From positions 1-38,160 of the forward strand of contig CAIULB010000038.1 in the NCBI GenBank assembly GCA_903899965.1: a stretch of 38,160 nucleotides of DNA. The letters run 5' to 3'. The notes beneath the pieces were generated by a model. The model searched no databases, was not told where the DNA came from, and was given only the letters and a program-made list of their open reading frames with translations. Position numbers and translations under genes: made by a program. Origin of the DNA: an uncultured Methylophilaceae bacterium. GTDB lineage: Bacteria; Pseudomonadota; Gammaproteobacteria; Burkholderiales; Methylophilaceae. This document shows, piece by piece, positions 7,895-16,850 of the stretch (within the stretch, counting starts at the first letter, position 1; each line of letters starts with the position of its first letter).

Positions 7895-8533
7895 ATGAAA
7901 AAAAACTTTATTACAGGTTTGTTGGTATTAGTCCCGCTGTTTATCACAGTGTGGGTCCTTAGCACGCTGATTAGTGTGATGGACCAAAGCTTATTGCTAT
8001 TGCCTGTTGAATGGCGTCCAGAAGCTCAGCTTGGCCGCGCCGTTCCTGGGGTTGGTGCCATTTTAACCTTGCTGATTATCTTGTTTACAGGTGTGATTGC
8101 CACCAACTTTTTTGGTAAGCGATTGGTTTCGCTATGGGAAGCGATGCTTGCCCGTGTGCCAGTTGTGAAGTCGATTTATTCAAGCGTGAAGCAAGTGTCT
8201 GATACTTTGTTTTCAGACTCGGGAAATGCGTTTCGTAAAGCATTGTTGGTGCAATACCCACGTCAAGGTAGTTGGACGATTGCCTTTATGACAGGTCATC
8301 CAGGTGGTGATGTAGCGAACCACCTAAAGGGTGATTATGTCAGTGTCTATGTACCAACCACACCTAATCCGACTTCTGGGTTCTTTTTGATGATGCACCA
8401 AAGCGATGTGATTGAATTGCACATGAGCGTGGATGAAGCTTTGAAATATATTATTTCGATGGGTGTGGTGGCACCAACAGTTCCGCACACCTTGGAACAT
8501 GACCCTGGCGTTGATGAAACATCAGACGCTTAA
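7895..8533 (+). CDS. DUF502 family inner-membrane protein
   Basis: 212 residues. Two membrane helices are predicted near the N-terminus (about 5-28 and 48-72), followed by the family-typical segments RVPVVKSIYSSVKQVSDTL and YVPTTPNPTSGFFLMM. DUF502 proteins are widespread and uncharacterised; a role at the inner membrane is all that can be said. It lies 28 bp after the FmdB gene and 45 bp before aspS, an arrangement that I recall as common in betaproteobacteria, so the three may be co-transcribed. Confidence 0.85.
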   Translation: MKKNFITGLLVLVPLFITVWVLSTLISVMDQSLLLLPVEWRPEAQLGRAVPGVGAILTLLIILFTGVIATNFFGKRLVSLWEAMLARVPVVKSIYSSVKQVSDTLFSDSGNAFRKALLVQYPRQGSWTIAFMTGHPGGDVANHLKGDYVSVYVPTTPNPTSGFFLMMHQSDVIELHMSVDEALKYIISMGVVAPTVPHTLEHDPGVDETSDA

Positions 8534-8578
8534 TTTACTTATTCACTTTTAACATTATTTTCTAAAGAACTTTTTAAT

Positions 8579-10366
8579 ATGCGTACTCATTACTGCGGAC
8601 ATGTAAACCGCGACCTGATTGGCCAAACAGTAACTTTATGTGGTTGGGCGCATCGTCGTCGTGACCACGGCGGCGTGATTTTTATCGACTTGCGTGACCG
8701 TGAAGGCATGGCGCAAATCGTGATTGATCCAGATACCCCAGAAACATTCGCTATTGCAGAAACTGTGCGTAGTGAGTTCGTGTTGAAAGTGACTTGTAAA
8801 GTACGCGCGCGTCCTGAAGGCACTGTAAACCCAAACATGCCAACTGGTGAAGTGGAAATGTTGGCGACAGAGATTGAGGTGCTCAATCCATCGCTCACCC
8901 CGCCATTTATGTTGGATGATGAAAACTTAACTGAAACTGTGCGTCTTGAGCACCGCTATATCGACTTACGTCGTCCAGCAATGCAAAAGAATATGATGCT
9001 ACGTTACCGCGTAGCTAAAACCTTACGTGACCATTTGGATAGCAATGGGTTTATCGAAGTTGAAACACCAATGTTGACGCGAAGCACTCCAGAAGGTGCG
9101 CGCGATTACTTGGTGCCAAGCCGTGTGCATCATGGCATGTTCTTCGCCTTGCCACAGTCGCCCCAGCTATTTAAACAACTATTGATGGTGTCTGGTTTCG
9201 ACCGTTACTTCCAAATCACAAAATGTTTCCGTGACGAAGATTTGCGTGCCGACCGTCAGCCAGAATTTACCCAAGTGGATATTGAAACTTCATTCTTGGG
9301 CGAAGAAGAAATCATGAACATCGTCGAAGACATGATTCGTAAGATGTTCAAAGGTGTGCAAGATATCGACTTGCCAGCAAAATTCCCACGCATGCCGTTC
9401 TCTGAAGCCATGACACGTTATGGTTCAGACAAGCCAGATATGCGTGTAACGCTTGAAATTACTGAACTTTCAGATGTGATGAAAGATGTTGATTTCAAAG
9501 TATTCGCCGGCGCTGCCAATATGGAAAATGGCCGTGTTGCTGCTTTGCGTGTGCCAAATGGTGCGGCTATCAGCCGTTCTGAAATCGACGCTTACACTGA
9601 GTTCGTGAAGATTTATGGTGCTAAAGGTTTGGCGTACATTAAGATTAATGACATCACACAATTAAACGAAGAAGGCTTGCAAAGCCCTATCGTAAAGAAC
9701 ATTCACCAAACAGCGTTGAAAGCCATTATTGAGCGCACAGGCGCACAAAATGGCGACATCGTGTTCTTCGGTGCGGACAAAACTAAAGTGGTGAACGAAG
9801 CTTTAGGCGCGCTGCGTTTGAAAGTTGGTCACGACAAAGGCCATGTCGACGGTCGTGCTTGGGCGCCTTTATGGGTGGTGGATTTCCCAATGTTTGAACA
9901 TGATGAAGAAGCAGACCGTTGGGTTGCGCTTCACCATCCGTTTACTTCACCAAAAGATGGTCATGAGGATTTACTTGCGACTAATCCAGGCGCATGTTTA
10001 TCAAAAGCTTATGACATGGTGCTTAACGGCTGGGAAGTGGGTGGCGGTTCAGTGCGTATCCATAAACAAGAAGTGCAATCAAAAGTATTTGATGCCTTGA
10101 AAATTAGTAAAGAAGAAGCACAAGAGAAATTCGGCTTCTTGCTTGACGCACTTCAATACGGCGCGCCACCACATGGCGGTTTGGCATTTGGCCTAGATCG
10201 TTTGGTGACTTTGATGGCAGGTGCGGAATCTATTCGTGACGTGATTGCGTTCCCGAAAACACAACGTGCACAATGCTTGATGACGAATGCACCAAATGAA
10301 GTAGATGAAAAACAACTACGTGAATTGCATATTCGAGTGCGTACCCAAAACGTGGCGGGCGCTTAA
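8579..10366 (+). CDS. aspS: Aspartate--tRNA ligase, probably non-discriminating
   Basis: 595 residues, normal for bacterial AspRS. The N-terminal OB fold (about 1-105) recognises the anticodon, class II motif 2 is [16 protein letters not shown] (217-232), the bacterial GAD insertion lies roughly at 290-410, and motif 3 is GGLAFGLDR ending at residue 541. In the OB fold the sequence RRRDHGG has histidine at position 30, where the discriminating E. coli enzyme has leucine. A histidine here is associated with AspRSs that also charge tRNA-Asn, which would require GatCAB to convert Asp-tRNA-Asn (established for relatives, inferred here). A strong terminator follows the gene. Confidence 0.96.
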   Translation: MRTHYCGHVNRDLIGQTVTLCGWAHRRRDHGGVIFIDLRDREGMAQIVIDPDTPETFAIAETVRSEFVLKVTCKVRARPEGTVNPNMPTGEVEMLATEIEVLNPSLTPPFMLDDENLTETVRLEHRYIDLRRPAMQKNMMLRYRVAKTLRDHLDSNGFIEVETPMLTRSTPEGARDYLVPSRVHHGMFFALPQSPQLFKQLLMVSGFDRYFQITKCFRDEDLRADRQPEFTQVDIETSFLGEEEIMNIVEDMIRKMFKGVQDIDLPAKFPRMPFSEAMTRYGSDKPDMRVTLEITELSDVMKDVDFKVFAGAANMENGRVAALRVPNGAAISRSEIDAYTEFVKIYGAKGLAYIKINDITQLNEEGLQSPIVKNIHQTALKAIIERTGAQNGDIVFFGADKTKVVNEALGALRLKVGHDKGHVDGRAWAPLWVVDFPMFEHDEEADRWVALHHPFTSPKDGHEDLLATNPGACLSKAYDMVLNGWEVGGGSVRIHKQEVQSKVFDALKISKEEAQEKFGFLLDALQYGAPPHGGLAFGLDRLVTLMAGAESIRDVIAFPKTQRAQCLMTNAPNEVDEKQLRELHIRVRTQNVAGA

Positions 10367-10374
10367 GTAGAGAT

Positions 10375-10402
10375 AAAAAGGCGCTTTTAAAGCGCCTTTT
10401 TT
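10375..10402 (+). terminator. Rho-independent terminator after aspS
   Basis: Perfect 13-bp inverted repeat (arms AAAAAGGCGCTTT and AAAGCGCCTTTTT around one T) ending in a run of T. Because both A and T tracts flank the stem, it can work in both directions, though no gene ends here on the minus strand. The outer arm AAAAAGGCGCT is the same as in the terminator at 16786. Confidence 0.9.
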
Positions 10403-10414
10403 AATTTTCGGTAG

Positions 10415-10876
10415 ATGACATCTGTGGACTTCAAAACCCCAATTTCTGTTTTAGTGCTCATACACACATCTGACTTAAAAGTCTTGTTAATTGAGCGTGC
10501 AGATAAGGCGGGGTTTTGGCAATCAGTCACGGGCAGTATTGAGATTGAAGATGCAGATTTGAGCACAACGGCAATACGCGAAGTGTTTGAGGAAACCGGT
10601 TTGAATGCTTTGCAGTACAAACTTGAAGATTGGCAATTCGCCCAAACATACGAAATATACGAACACTGGCGCTATCGTTATGCGCCAGGTGTGACCCAAA
10701 ATGTCGAGCATGTGTTTGGTTTGGAATTGCCAAATGCTGTAGATGTAAAACTTGCACCTAATGAGCATGTGGCTTATGAATGGGTGGATTGGCGCGAGGC
10801 GGCCAAGCGTGTATTTTCTTGGACAAATGTGGAAGCGCTCCGATTGCTCGGCGAGCGCCACCAGTTAAAACTTTAA
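10415..10876 (+). CDS. nudB: Dihydroneopterin triphosphate diphosphatase (Nudix)
   Basis: 153 residues. NudB removes pyrophosphate from 7,8-dihydroneopterin triphosphate in folate synthesis. The Nudix region reads VTGSIEIEDADLSTTAIREV followed by FEETGL; the catalytic REVFEETG core is intact. The spacing from the conserved Gly to the Arg is one residue longer than the standard G-x5-E-x7-R-E pattern, so the box is slightly irregular. The segments GFWQSVTGS and YEWVDWREAAKRV fit the family well. It starts just after the aspS terminator, and nadA begins seven bases after its stop, so nudB-nadA may form a unit. Confidence 0.85.
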   Translation: MTSVDFKTPISVLVLIHTSDLKVLLIERADKAGFWQSVTGSIEIEDADLSTTAIREVFEETGLNALQYKLEDWQFAQTYEIYEHWRYRYAPGVTQNVEHVFGLELPNAVDVKLAPNEHVAYEWVDWREAAKRVFSWTNVEALRLLGERHQLKL

Positions 10877-10883
10877 CGGAACG

Positions 10884-11984
10884 ATGATGCAAGTTTCTCA
10901 GATTAAATTTGAACCCTATCAAGCCCGCAATGATGAAGATTTACAGGCGCGTATTATTGCGGCCAAACAAAAACTCGGTAAAAAATTGGTCATTCTTGGA
11001 CACCATTATCAGCAAGAAGGCGTCTATCGTCATGCGGATTACACAGGTGACTCATTGAAGCTTTCTCGTTTTGCCTCGGAAACGGATGCTGAATACATCG
11101 TGTTTTTAGGCGTCCATTTTATGGCCGAGGTGGCTGATATTTTGTCACGTCCCGAGCAAATTTCTATTTTGCCAGACCTTTCAGCAGGTTGTTCTATGGC
11201 CGACATGGCGAACTTAGCCAAGGTTGAGCGTTCACGCCGTGAGCTAGCTAAAGTGCTGGATTTTGATGAAAAAATCACGCCAGTCACCTACATTAATTCG
11301 GCGGCTGATTTAAAGGCTTTTTGTGGTGAGCACGGGGGTATTGTTTGCACCTCCACCAATGCCCCAAAAATTTTAGAATGGGCGTTTCAGCAAAAAGAAA
11401 AAGTCTTGTTCTTCCCCGACCAAAACTTAGGGCGTTGGAGTGGCTACAAGATGGGCATTCCGCTTGAGCAAATGCCTATTTGGGACCCAGACCAACCAAT
11501 GGGCGGCTTGACGGAAGAGCAAATCAAAAACGCTAAGATTTTGCTTTGGAAAGGCCACTGCGCGGTACATCAAATGTTCCGCGAGCAAAACATCACTAAA
11601 TTCCGTGCAGAGCATCCTGAAGGTTTAGTGATTTCGCACCCTGAGTCGCCTTTTGAGGTGTGTTTGAACTCGGACTATGTGGGCTCAACCGAATACATCT
11701 TAAAGACGGTTTCTGATGCCCCAGCAGGCACGCATTGGCTAGTTGGCACCGAGCTTAACTTGGTGAACCGTTTAGCTGAACAAATGAAGCCACAAGGTAA
11801 AACTGTTCAATTTATGTCGCATGTGGTGTGTGAATGCTCAACCATGGCGCGTATTGACCCGCAACATCTTGCTTGGACGCTGGAAAACTTGGTTGAAGGT
11901 AATGTGGTGAATCAAATTAAAGTGCCAGCCAAAGAAGCGACGCTTGCTAAACTTACATTGGACCGCATGTTGGCGGTGTCCTAA
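10884..11984 (+). CDS. nadA: Quinolinate synthase NadA
   Basis: 366 residues. NadA condenses iminoaspartate with dihydroxyacetone phosphate to give quinolinate in NAD synthesis and uses a [4Fe-4S] cluster. The expected three cluster ligands are C103 (AGCSMADMAN), C226 (KGHCAVHQMF) and one cysteine of CECSTMAR (C316/C318). The N-terminal GHHYQQEGV and DYTGDSLKLS segments are conserved substrate-site features. Two ATGs are in tandem at 10884 and 10887. No nadB or nadC is nearby. Confidence 0.96.
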   Translation: MMQVSQIKFEPYQARNDEDLQARIIAAKQKLGKKLVILGHHYQQEGVYRHADYTGDSLKLSRFASETDAEYIVFLGVHFMAEVADILSRPEQISILPDLSAGCSMADMANLAKVERSRRELAKVLDFDEKITPVTYINSAADLKAFCGEHGGIVCTSTNAPKILEWAFQQKEKVLFFPDQNLGRWSGYKMGIPLEQMPIWDPDQPMGGLTEEQIKNAKILLWKGHCAVHQMFREQNITKFRAEHPEGLVISHPESPFEVCLNSDYVGSTEYILKTVSDAPAGTHWLVGTELNLVNRLAEQMKPQGKTVQFMSHVVCECSTMARIDPQHLAWTLENLVEGNVVNQIKVPAKEATLAKLTLDRMLAVS

Positions 11985-12002
11985 ATGCTTCAAGGCGAAT
12001 GA

Positions 12003-12764
12003 ATGCATCACACGCTCAACATCGCCACTTTTAATATTCACAAGGGCTTAACGCACTTTAACGCTCGCTTCGCACTGCATGAGCAGCGTGAGCTATTGCG
12101 AACTTTGCAGCCTGATATCGTTTTTCTGCAAGAAGTGCGTGATGAGCACGCTCCGCACAGCAAGCGCTTTAGTAATTGGCCTGAGGCAGGCCAAGCTTCA
12201 TTCTTAGCGGATGCGATTTGGCCGCACTTTTCTTACGGTAAAAATTCAGTCTATCCAGCTGGCCATCACGGCAACGCGATTCTTTCAAAGTTTCCTATCG
12301 TTGCTGAAAAGAATGCCGATATTTCCGCGCACAGCACCGAAGAGCGAGGTATGTTGCACTGCACCATTCAAATCCCTAAGTGGGATAAACCGTTGCATGC
12401 CATTTGTGTGCATCTTGGTTTGTTTGCACGCTGGCGGCACGCCCAGTTGGAAATGGTGGCTGACTATATTGATGCTCATGTGCCTGCCGATGAAAGCCTA
12501 ATGATTGCGGGCGATTTTAATGATTGGACCACGCGTGCGGGTGGAAAATTTGCTAGTCGTTTGAATTTGCATGAGGTTTTTGAAGCGCACAAGGGCCGCC
12601 ATGCGAGAAGCTTCCCTTCGGTTTTGCCGATATTGAGTCTGGATCGTGTTTATGTGCGTGGCTTTAATATTCAACATGCAGAAGTGCACTCGGGTGCACG
12701 CTTTATCAAAATGTCTGACCATGCCGTGTTAAGCGCTCGCTTAACTAGATACTCCGCTGATTAA
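12003..12764 (+). CDS. Endonuclease/exonuclease/phosphatase family protein (YbhP-like)
   Basis: 253 residues with the full set of family motifs: TFNIHKG (N11), FLQEVRDE (E44), GDFNDW in the second half, and SDHAVL near the end. This metal-dependent fold covers DNases, phospholipases and inositol-phosphate phosphatases. The cardiolipin synthase gene starts two bases after the stop. The same pairing occurs in E. coli (ybhP-clsB), so a role in phospholipid metabolism is more likely than DNA repair (inference from context). No signal peptide is visible. Confidence 0.8.
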   Translation: MHHTLNIATFNIHKGLTHFNARFALHEQRELLRTLQPDIVFLQEVRDEHAPHSKRFSNWPEAGQASFLADAIWPHFSYGKNSVYPAGHHGNAILSKFPIVAEKNADISAHSTEERGMLHCTIQIPKWDKPLHAICVHLGLFARWRHAQLEMVADYIDAHVPADESLMIAGDFNDWTTRAGGKFASRLNLHEVFEAHKGRHARSFPSVLPILSLDRVYVRGFNIQHAEVHSGARFIKMSDHAVLSARLTRYSAD

Positions 12765-12766
12765 AT

Positions 12767-13912
12767 ATGACTAACTTTGTCCATGGTAATCAAATCAAAC
12801 TTCTGCGAAATGGCGCGGAATACTTCCCGGCGCTGGTAGCGGCAATTGATGCGGCTGAGCATGAAATTTACTTGGAAACTTATATCTATCAAGCAGATAA
12901 AACAGGTATCAAAATCGGTCAAGCACTGATGCGGGCTGCACAACGCGGCGTTTCGGTTTGTCTTTTGTTAGATGGTTTTGGTAGTAAAGATTTGCCACTT
13001 AGTTATATTCAAGGCTTAGGTTTAGGTGGTGTTCAGGTGATGTTCTACCGCACCAAAATTTCTCCTTGGTCGCTTAAGCGCAATCGGCTCCGCCGTTTGC
13101 ATCGCAAGCTAGTGGTGATTGATCAAAAAGTTGGTTTTGTTGGCGGTATTAATATTATCGACGACGATGATGTGCCAACCGATGCAACGCCTAGGGTAGA
13201 CTACGCTGTGAAAATAGAGGGCGCTTTATTGCAAGCCCTCCACGCCAGCGTTCATAAGCTTTGGCGGCGCATCGCTTGGTCTCAATTGCGCCCCATTGCT
13301 AAATTACGAGCATCACTTAGCAGTCCTAAGGATTTAAATCGTGATGGCGTTAAAGCCGCCTTGGTTTTTCGCGACAATATCATGCACCGTCGTGATATTG
13401 AGGATGCTTATCTCGCTGCGATTCAAAACGCAAAAAGTGAAATTATTATTGCCAATGCCTACTTTGTCCCTGGTTGGCGCTTTCGCAGAGCTTTGCTCGA
13501 TGCGGTTGCGAGAGGGGTAATTGTTAAGCTCTTATTGCAAGGACGAGTGGAGTACTTTGCTATGTTTGCCACGCATGCTTTTTACAGTGTGTTTTTGCAA
13601 AATGGCATCGAGATATATGAATATCGTAAAAGTTTTATGCACAGCAAAGTTGCAGTCATCGATGGTGAATGGGCCACGGTAGGCTCTTCAAATATCGATC
13701 CATTTAGTCTGTTATTGGCACGTGAAGCAAATGTGCTTGTGTCAGATAAAGTATTTGCAAGTGAGCTTCGTCTAGACATCCTTAAAACCATCAAAGACGG
13801 CGCAACTAAAATCACGCATGAAGACTGGCGACATCGCCATTTCGCAGGGCGCTTTGCCTCATGGCTAGCTTATGGATTTTTGCGTCTATTTTTAGGATTA
13901 ATCGGCTATTAA
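12767..13912 (+). CDS. clsB: Cardiolipin synthase B (ClsB)
   Basis: 381 residues, phospholipase D superfamily. Two HKD motifs are intact: H112/K114/D119 (HRKLVVID) with following GGIN, and H292/K294/D299 (HSKVAVID) with following GSSNID. ClsB enzymes make cardiolipin from phosphatidylglycerol, or from PG plus phosphatidylethanolamine, at the inner membrane face. Unlike ClsA there are no N-terminal membrane helices; the C-terminus (ASWLAYGFLRLFLGLIGY) is hydrophobic and may anchor the protein. It is tightly coupled to the upstream phosphatase-like gene. Confidence 0.9.
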   Translation: MTNFVHGNQIKLLRNGAEYFPALVAAIDAAEHEIYLETYIYQADKTGIKIGQALMRAAQRGVSVCLLLDGFGSKDLPLSYIQGLGLGGVQVMFYRTKISPWSLKRNRLRRLHRKLVVIDQKVGFVGGINIIDDDDVPTDATPRVDYAVKIEGALLQALHASVHKLWRRIAWSQLRPIAKLRASLSSPKDLNRDGVKAALVFRDNIMHRRDIEDAYLAAIQNAKSEIIIANAYFVPGWRFRRALLDAVARGVIVKLLLQGRVEYFAMFATHAFYSVFLQNGIEIYEYRKSFMHSKVAVIDGEWATVGSSNIDPFSLLLAREANVLVSDKVFASELRLDILKTIKDGATKITHEDWRHRHFAGRFASWLAYGFLRLFLGLIGY

Positions 13913-14007
13913 AATGAGCAATAACTTGCACTAAGCTTAATGCCAATGATTTCGTTATAATTGCACATGAAAATTACACTGACTTTGATAAAGTCTGAGA
14001 GGTTGAA

Positions 14008-14946
14008 ATGAAACAGGGTTTAAATATTTGTCCACGTTTGTTTTTGTTGGGCTTGATTGCCGCATTATCTGCATGTAGTTCAGTGAAAGACTTAACCAAT
14101 GTTGACTTAACAAACATGAAGATCTGGCCATTTGGGAATAGTGCTGATGCGCCGCGTGTTTATCTGCCAGCTAATTCAACCCCTTATATGTGTGAGGGTA
14201 ACAAAAAATTCTTTGTGCGCATGTTGGAGAAAGGTGCATCGGTTTGGTTGATTTTACCTGAGCGTGAAGTATTGCTTACACAAAGCGGGACTAGCAAAGT
14301 TTATACAAATGGCATTAGTAAATTAGATTTGAGCAATAGCGATGTGACTCTGGATGTGAATGAAACCACGAATTATGTTGCTTGTAAGGCTAATGGTGTT
14401 GCCAAGGTGACCAAAGTTGAGCCAGTGCCTGTAGCTGAACCAGTAGAAGTGCCGACTCCAGTTGTAAAGCAGGAAGCGCAACCAGTCGTTGCTTTAGTCC
14501 CAGAGCCCAAAGTTGAAGAAGTGGCAAAACCAGCGGAAGTTCCAGTCGTGGCTAACGAGAGTGTTAAGTCAGAAGTGGTTTCTGTGGATGAAAAAGCGAA
14601 CGACCAAGATGCTGTCACGAAAGCGGTTTATGCTTGGGCGAATGCTTGGCGCACGAAAAATTCAGATGTTTATTTGAGTGCTTATTCCGCTAAATTTAAA
14701 CCAGAAGGCATGAGCCAAAAAGCATGGATAGCACAACGTAAACAACGTGTAGGAGCTAATCCAGCTGAAATAACTTTGGTGTTAGATAAAGTAAATGTGG
14801 TGGCGGATGCTAAAAAAGCAGAAGTAACGTTTATCCAGCATTACACTAGTGGCAAATTTAACGATACCGTTGCTAAAGTGTTGAGCTTTGAAAATGAGAA
14901 TGGTCATTGGTTTATTATCAAAGAGACTTCGCAGTCTAAAAAATAA
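14008..14946 (+). CDS. Lipoprotein with MliC-like and NTF2-like domains
   Basis: 312 residues. A lipoprotein signal ends in LSAC with the acylated cysteine at 23. Residues about 58-130 resemble the MliC/PliC lysozyme-inhibitor fold: YMCEGNKKFFVRML, a central LLTQSGTSKVYTNG, and a second cysteine (C62 and C126 could form the usual disulfide). A Pro/Glu/Val-rich linker follows (about 131-200). The C-terminal part (about 203-310) resembles the NTF2/Cds6-like domain attached to L,D-transpeptidases, e.g. AVYAWANAWRTKNSDVYLSAY and GHWFIIKE. An envelope role linked to peptidoglycan or lysozyme defence is plausible but inferred. A good ribosome binding site (GAGAGG) precedes ATG 14008, and a TATAAT without a clear -35 lies at 13956-13961. 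Confidence 0.65.
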   Translation: MKQGLNICPRLFLLGLIAALSACSSVKDLTNVDLTNMKIWPFGNSADAPRVYLPANSTPYMCEGNKKFFVRMLEKGASVWLILPEREVLLTQSGTSKVYTNGISKLDLSNSDVTLDVNETTNYVACKANGVAKVTKVEPVPVAEPVEVPTPVVKQEAQPVVALVPEPKVEEVAKPAEVPVVANESVKSEVVSVDEKANDQDAVTKAVYAWANAWRTKNSDVYLSAYSAKFKPEGMSQKAWIAQRKQRVGANPAEITLVLDKVNVVADAKKAEVTFIQHYTSGKFNDTVAKVLSFENENGHWFIIKETSQSKK

Positions 14947-14977
14947 TCATTAGGCGAGCTGACTAGGATAAAGCATC

Positions 14978-15397
14978 ATGAAAAGCTATCGTAAAGAACT
15001 TTGGTTTAATCCACCGACCCGTGTGGCTTTGATTAACATCACTAACCAAATTAATGAGTGCTTGCGTGAAAGTGGCGTCCGTGAAGGTTTGGTGTTGGTC
15101 AATGCCATGCACATCACCGCGAGTGTGTTCATTAATGATGACGAGTCAGGTTTGCATCATGACTATAAAGAGTGGTTAGAGCGTCTTGCGCCACATGAGC
15201 CGATTCGTAACTATCGCCACAACGATACCGGTGAAGATAATGCGGATGCCCATATGAAGCGCCAAATTATGGGGCGTGAAGTAGTCGTGGCGATTACTGA
15301 AGGCCGTTTAGATTTTGGCCCTTGGGAGCAGATTTTTTATGGCGAGTTTGATGGCCGTCGTAAAAAGCGCGTACTCGTTAAAATTATTGGCGAATAA
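14978..15397 (+). CDS. yjbQ: YjbQ family protein (UPF0047)
   Basis: 139 residues, the normal length for this small conserved family. Typical motifs are [39 protein letters not shown] and the end [15 protein letters not shown]. The clustered histidines suggest a metal site. Some family members have weak thiamin phosphate synthase activity, but the physiological role is not settled. It lies 31 bp after the lipoprotein gene and 29 bp before trhP, all on the plus strand, and may be co-transcribed with them. Confidence 0.9.
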   Translation: MKSYRKELWFNPPTRVALINITNQINECLRESGVREGLVLVNAMHITASVFINDDESGLHHDYKEWLERLAPHEPIRNYRHNDTGEDNADAHMKRQIMGREVVVAITEGRLDFGPWEQIFYGEFDGRRKKRVLVKIIGE

Positions 15398-15426
15398 AAT
15401 TAGATAGATTAAAAGGTTTTAAAGCA

Positions 15427-16773
15427 ATGAAGGTTCCAGAGTTACTTGCGCCAGCTGGCGATTTAGACCGTATGCGTACTGCGTTCGATTTTGGCGCAGA
15501 TGCAGTTTATGCAGGTCAGCCACGCTACAGCTTGCGTGCCCGCAATAATGATTTTTCAATGGCAAACATTGAGATTGGCATTAACGAAGCGCATGCGCGC
15601 GGTAAAAAATTCTTCGTGGCGAGCAATATTTTGCCGCACAACGCGAAAATCAAAACCTACATGGCCGATATGGCGCCTGTGGTGGCCATGAAGCCGGATG
15701 CCTTGATTATGGCTGACCCCGGCTTGATTATGATGGTGCGCGAAAAGTGGCCTGAGATTGATGTGCATCTTTCAGTGCAAGCTAACACGGTGAACTATGC
15801 GGCTGTGAAGTTTTGGAAAGCCTTAGGGTTAACGCGTGTGATTTTGTCGCGCGAACTTTCGATGGATGAGATTGAAGAAATTCGCCAGCTATGCCCAGAT
15901 ATGGAATTGGAGGTTTTTGTTCACGGTGCTTTATGTATCGCGTATTCAGGCCGTTGCTTGCTTTCAGGTTACTTTAATCACCGTGACCCCAACCAAGGTA
16001 CTTGTACCAATAGTTGCCGTTGGGACTACAAAGTACATGATGCGAATGAAGACGCTGCGGGCGTCATTCGCTTGCAAGATTTCGACTTTAAAGCTGAGAT
16101 GGAAAAGTCTAGCTTATCGAGCTGTGGCAGTATGGTGCGCCATCCAGAAGCGGATAAAGTTTATCTGATTGAAGAAAAAGATCGCCCAGGTGATTTGTTG
16201 CCGATTATGGAAGATGAGCACGGCACTTATATTATGAACAGTAAGGACCTCCGCGCCATTGAGCATGTGGAGCGCCTCACTAAAATTGGTGTAGATTCTC
16301 TCAAGATTGAAGGCCGTACTAAATCACGTTATTACGTTGCGCGTACTGCACAAGCTTATCGTCGTGCTATTGATGACGCAGTCGCTGGACGTCCATTTGA
16401 TATGCGATTATTAGGCGAGCTTGAGAGCTTAGCAAATCGCGGCTATACCGATGGATTCTTAGAGCGTCATCATACTGAAGACCATCAAAACTACATGCAA
16501 GGCTATTCAAAATCTAACCGTAGCTTGTATGTGGGTGATATAACAGGGTATGACGATGCAAAAGGCTTGGCAGATATTTCTGTGAAAAACCGCTTTGCTG
16601 TGGGCGACCGTTTGGAGATTGTGCATCCAAGTGGTAATCGTGAAGTTGTTGTGGAAAGCATGCTGAATAAGAAAGGTGAACCTGTCACAGAAGCAGCAGG
16701 TAGCGGCATTTCTGTGAAGCTGCCTTTGCCAGCAGCCGATTTACAAAACGCCATGTTGGCGCGATATTTATAA
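15427..16773 (+). CDS. trhP: tRNA hydroxylation protein TrhP (U32 family, YegQ-like)
   Basis: 448 residues. Starts KVPELLAPAGDLDRMRTAF and carries the U32 signature ELEVFVHGALCIAYSGRCLL with further cysteines in QGTCTNSCRWDY. Length and the C-terminal beta-barrel extension match the YegQ/TrhP subgroup, which is needed for prephenate-dependent 5-hydroxylation of wobble uridine 34 in several tRNAs, probably with an Fe-S cluster on the conserved cysteines. Despite the historical name it is not expected to be a peptidase. A strong terminator follows at 16786. Confidence 0.9.
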   Translation: MKVPELLAPAGDLDRMRTAFDFGADAVYAGQPRYSLRARNNDFSMANIEIGINEAHARGKKFFVASNILPHNAKIKTYMADMAPVVAMKPDALIMADPGLIMMVREKWPEIDVHLSVQANTVNYAAVKFWKALGLTRVILSRELSMDEIEEIRQLCPDMELEVFVHGALCIAYSGRCLLSGYFNHRDPNQGTCTNSCRWDYKVHDANEDAAGVIRLQDFDFKAEMEKSSLSSCGSMVRHPEADKVYLIEEKDRPGDLLPIMEDEHGTYIMNSKDLRAIEHVERLTKIGVDSLKIEGRTKSRYYVARTAQAYRRAIDDAVAGRPFDMRLLGELESLANRGYTDGFLERHHTEDHQNYMQGYSKSNRSLYVGDITGYDDAKGLADISVKNRFAVGDRLEIVHPSGNREVVVESMLNKKGEPVTEAAGSGISVKLPLPAADLQNAMLARYL

Positions 16774-16785
16774 AAAGTATCATGT

Positions 16786-16813
16786 AAAAAGGCGCTTAAT
16801 GAGCGCCTTTTTT
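16786..16813 (+). terminator. Rho-independent terminator after trhP
   Basis: An 11-bp perfect stem (AAAAAGGCGCT / AGCGCCTTTTT) with loop TAATG and a T run. It closes the transcript that includes trhP. Confidence 0.9.
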
Positions 16814-16850
16814 ATTGGGTCAAATAGTTAGCAATATTAGGAAGAAATAA

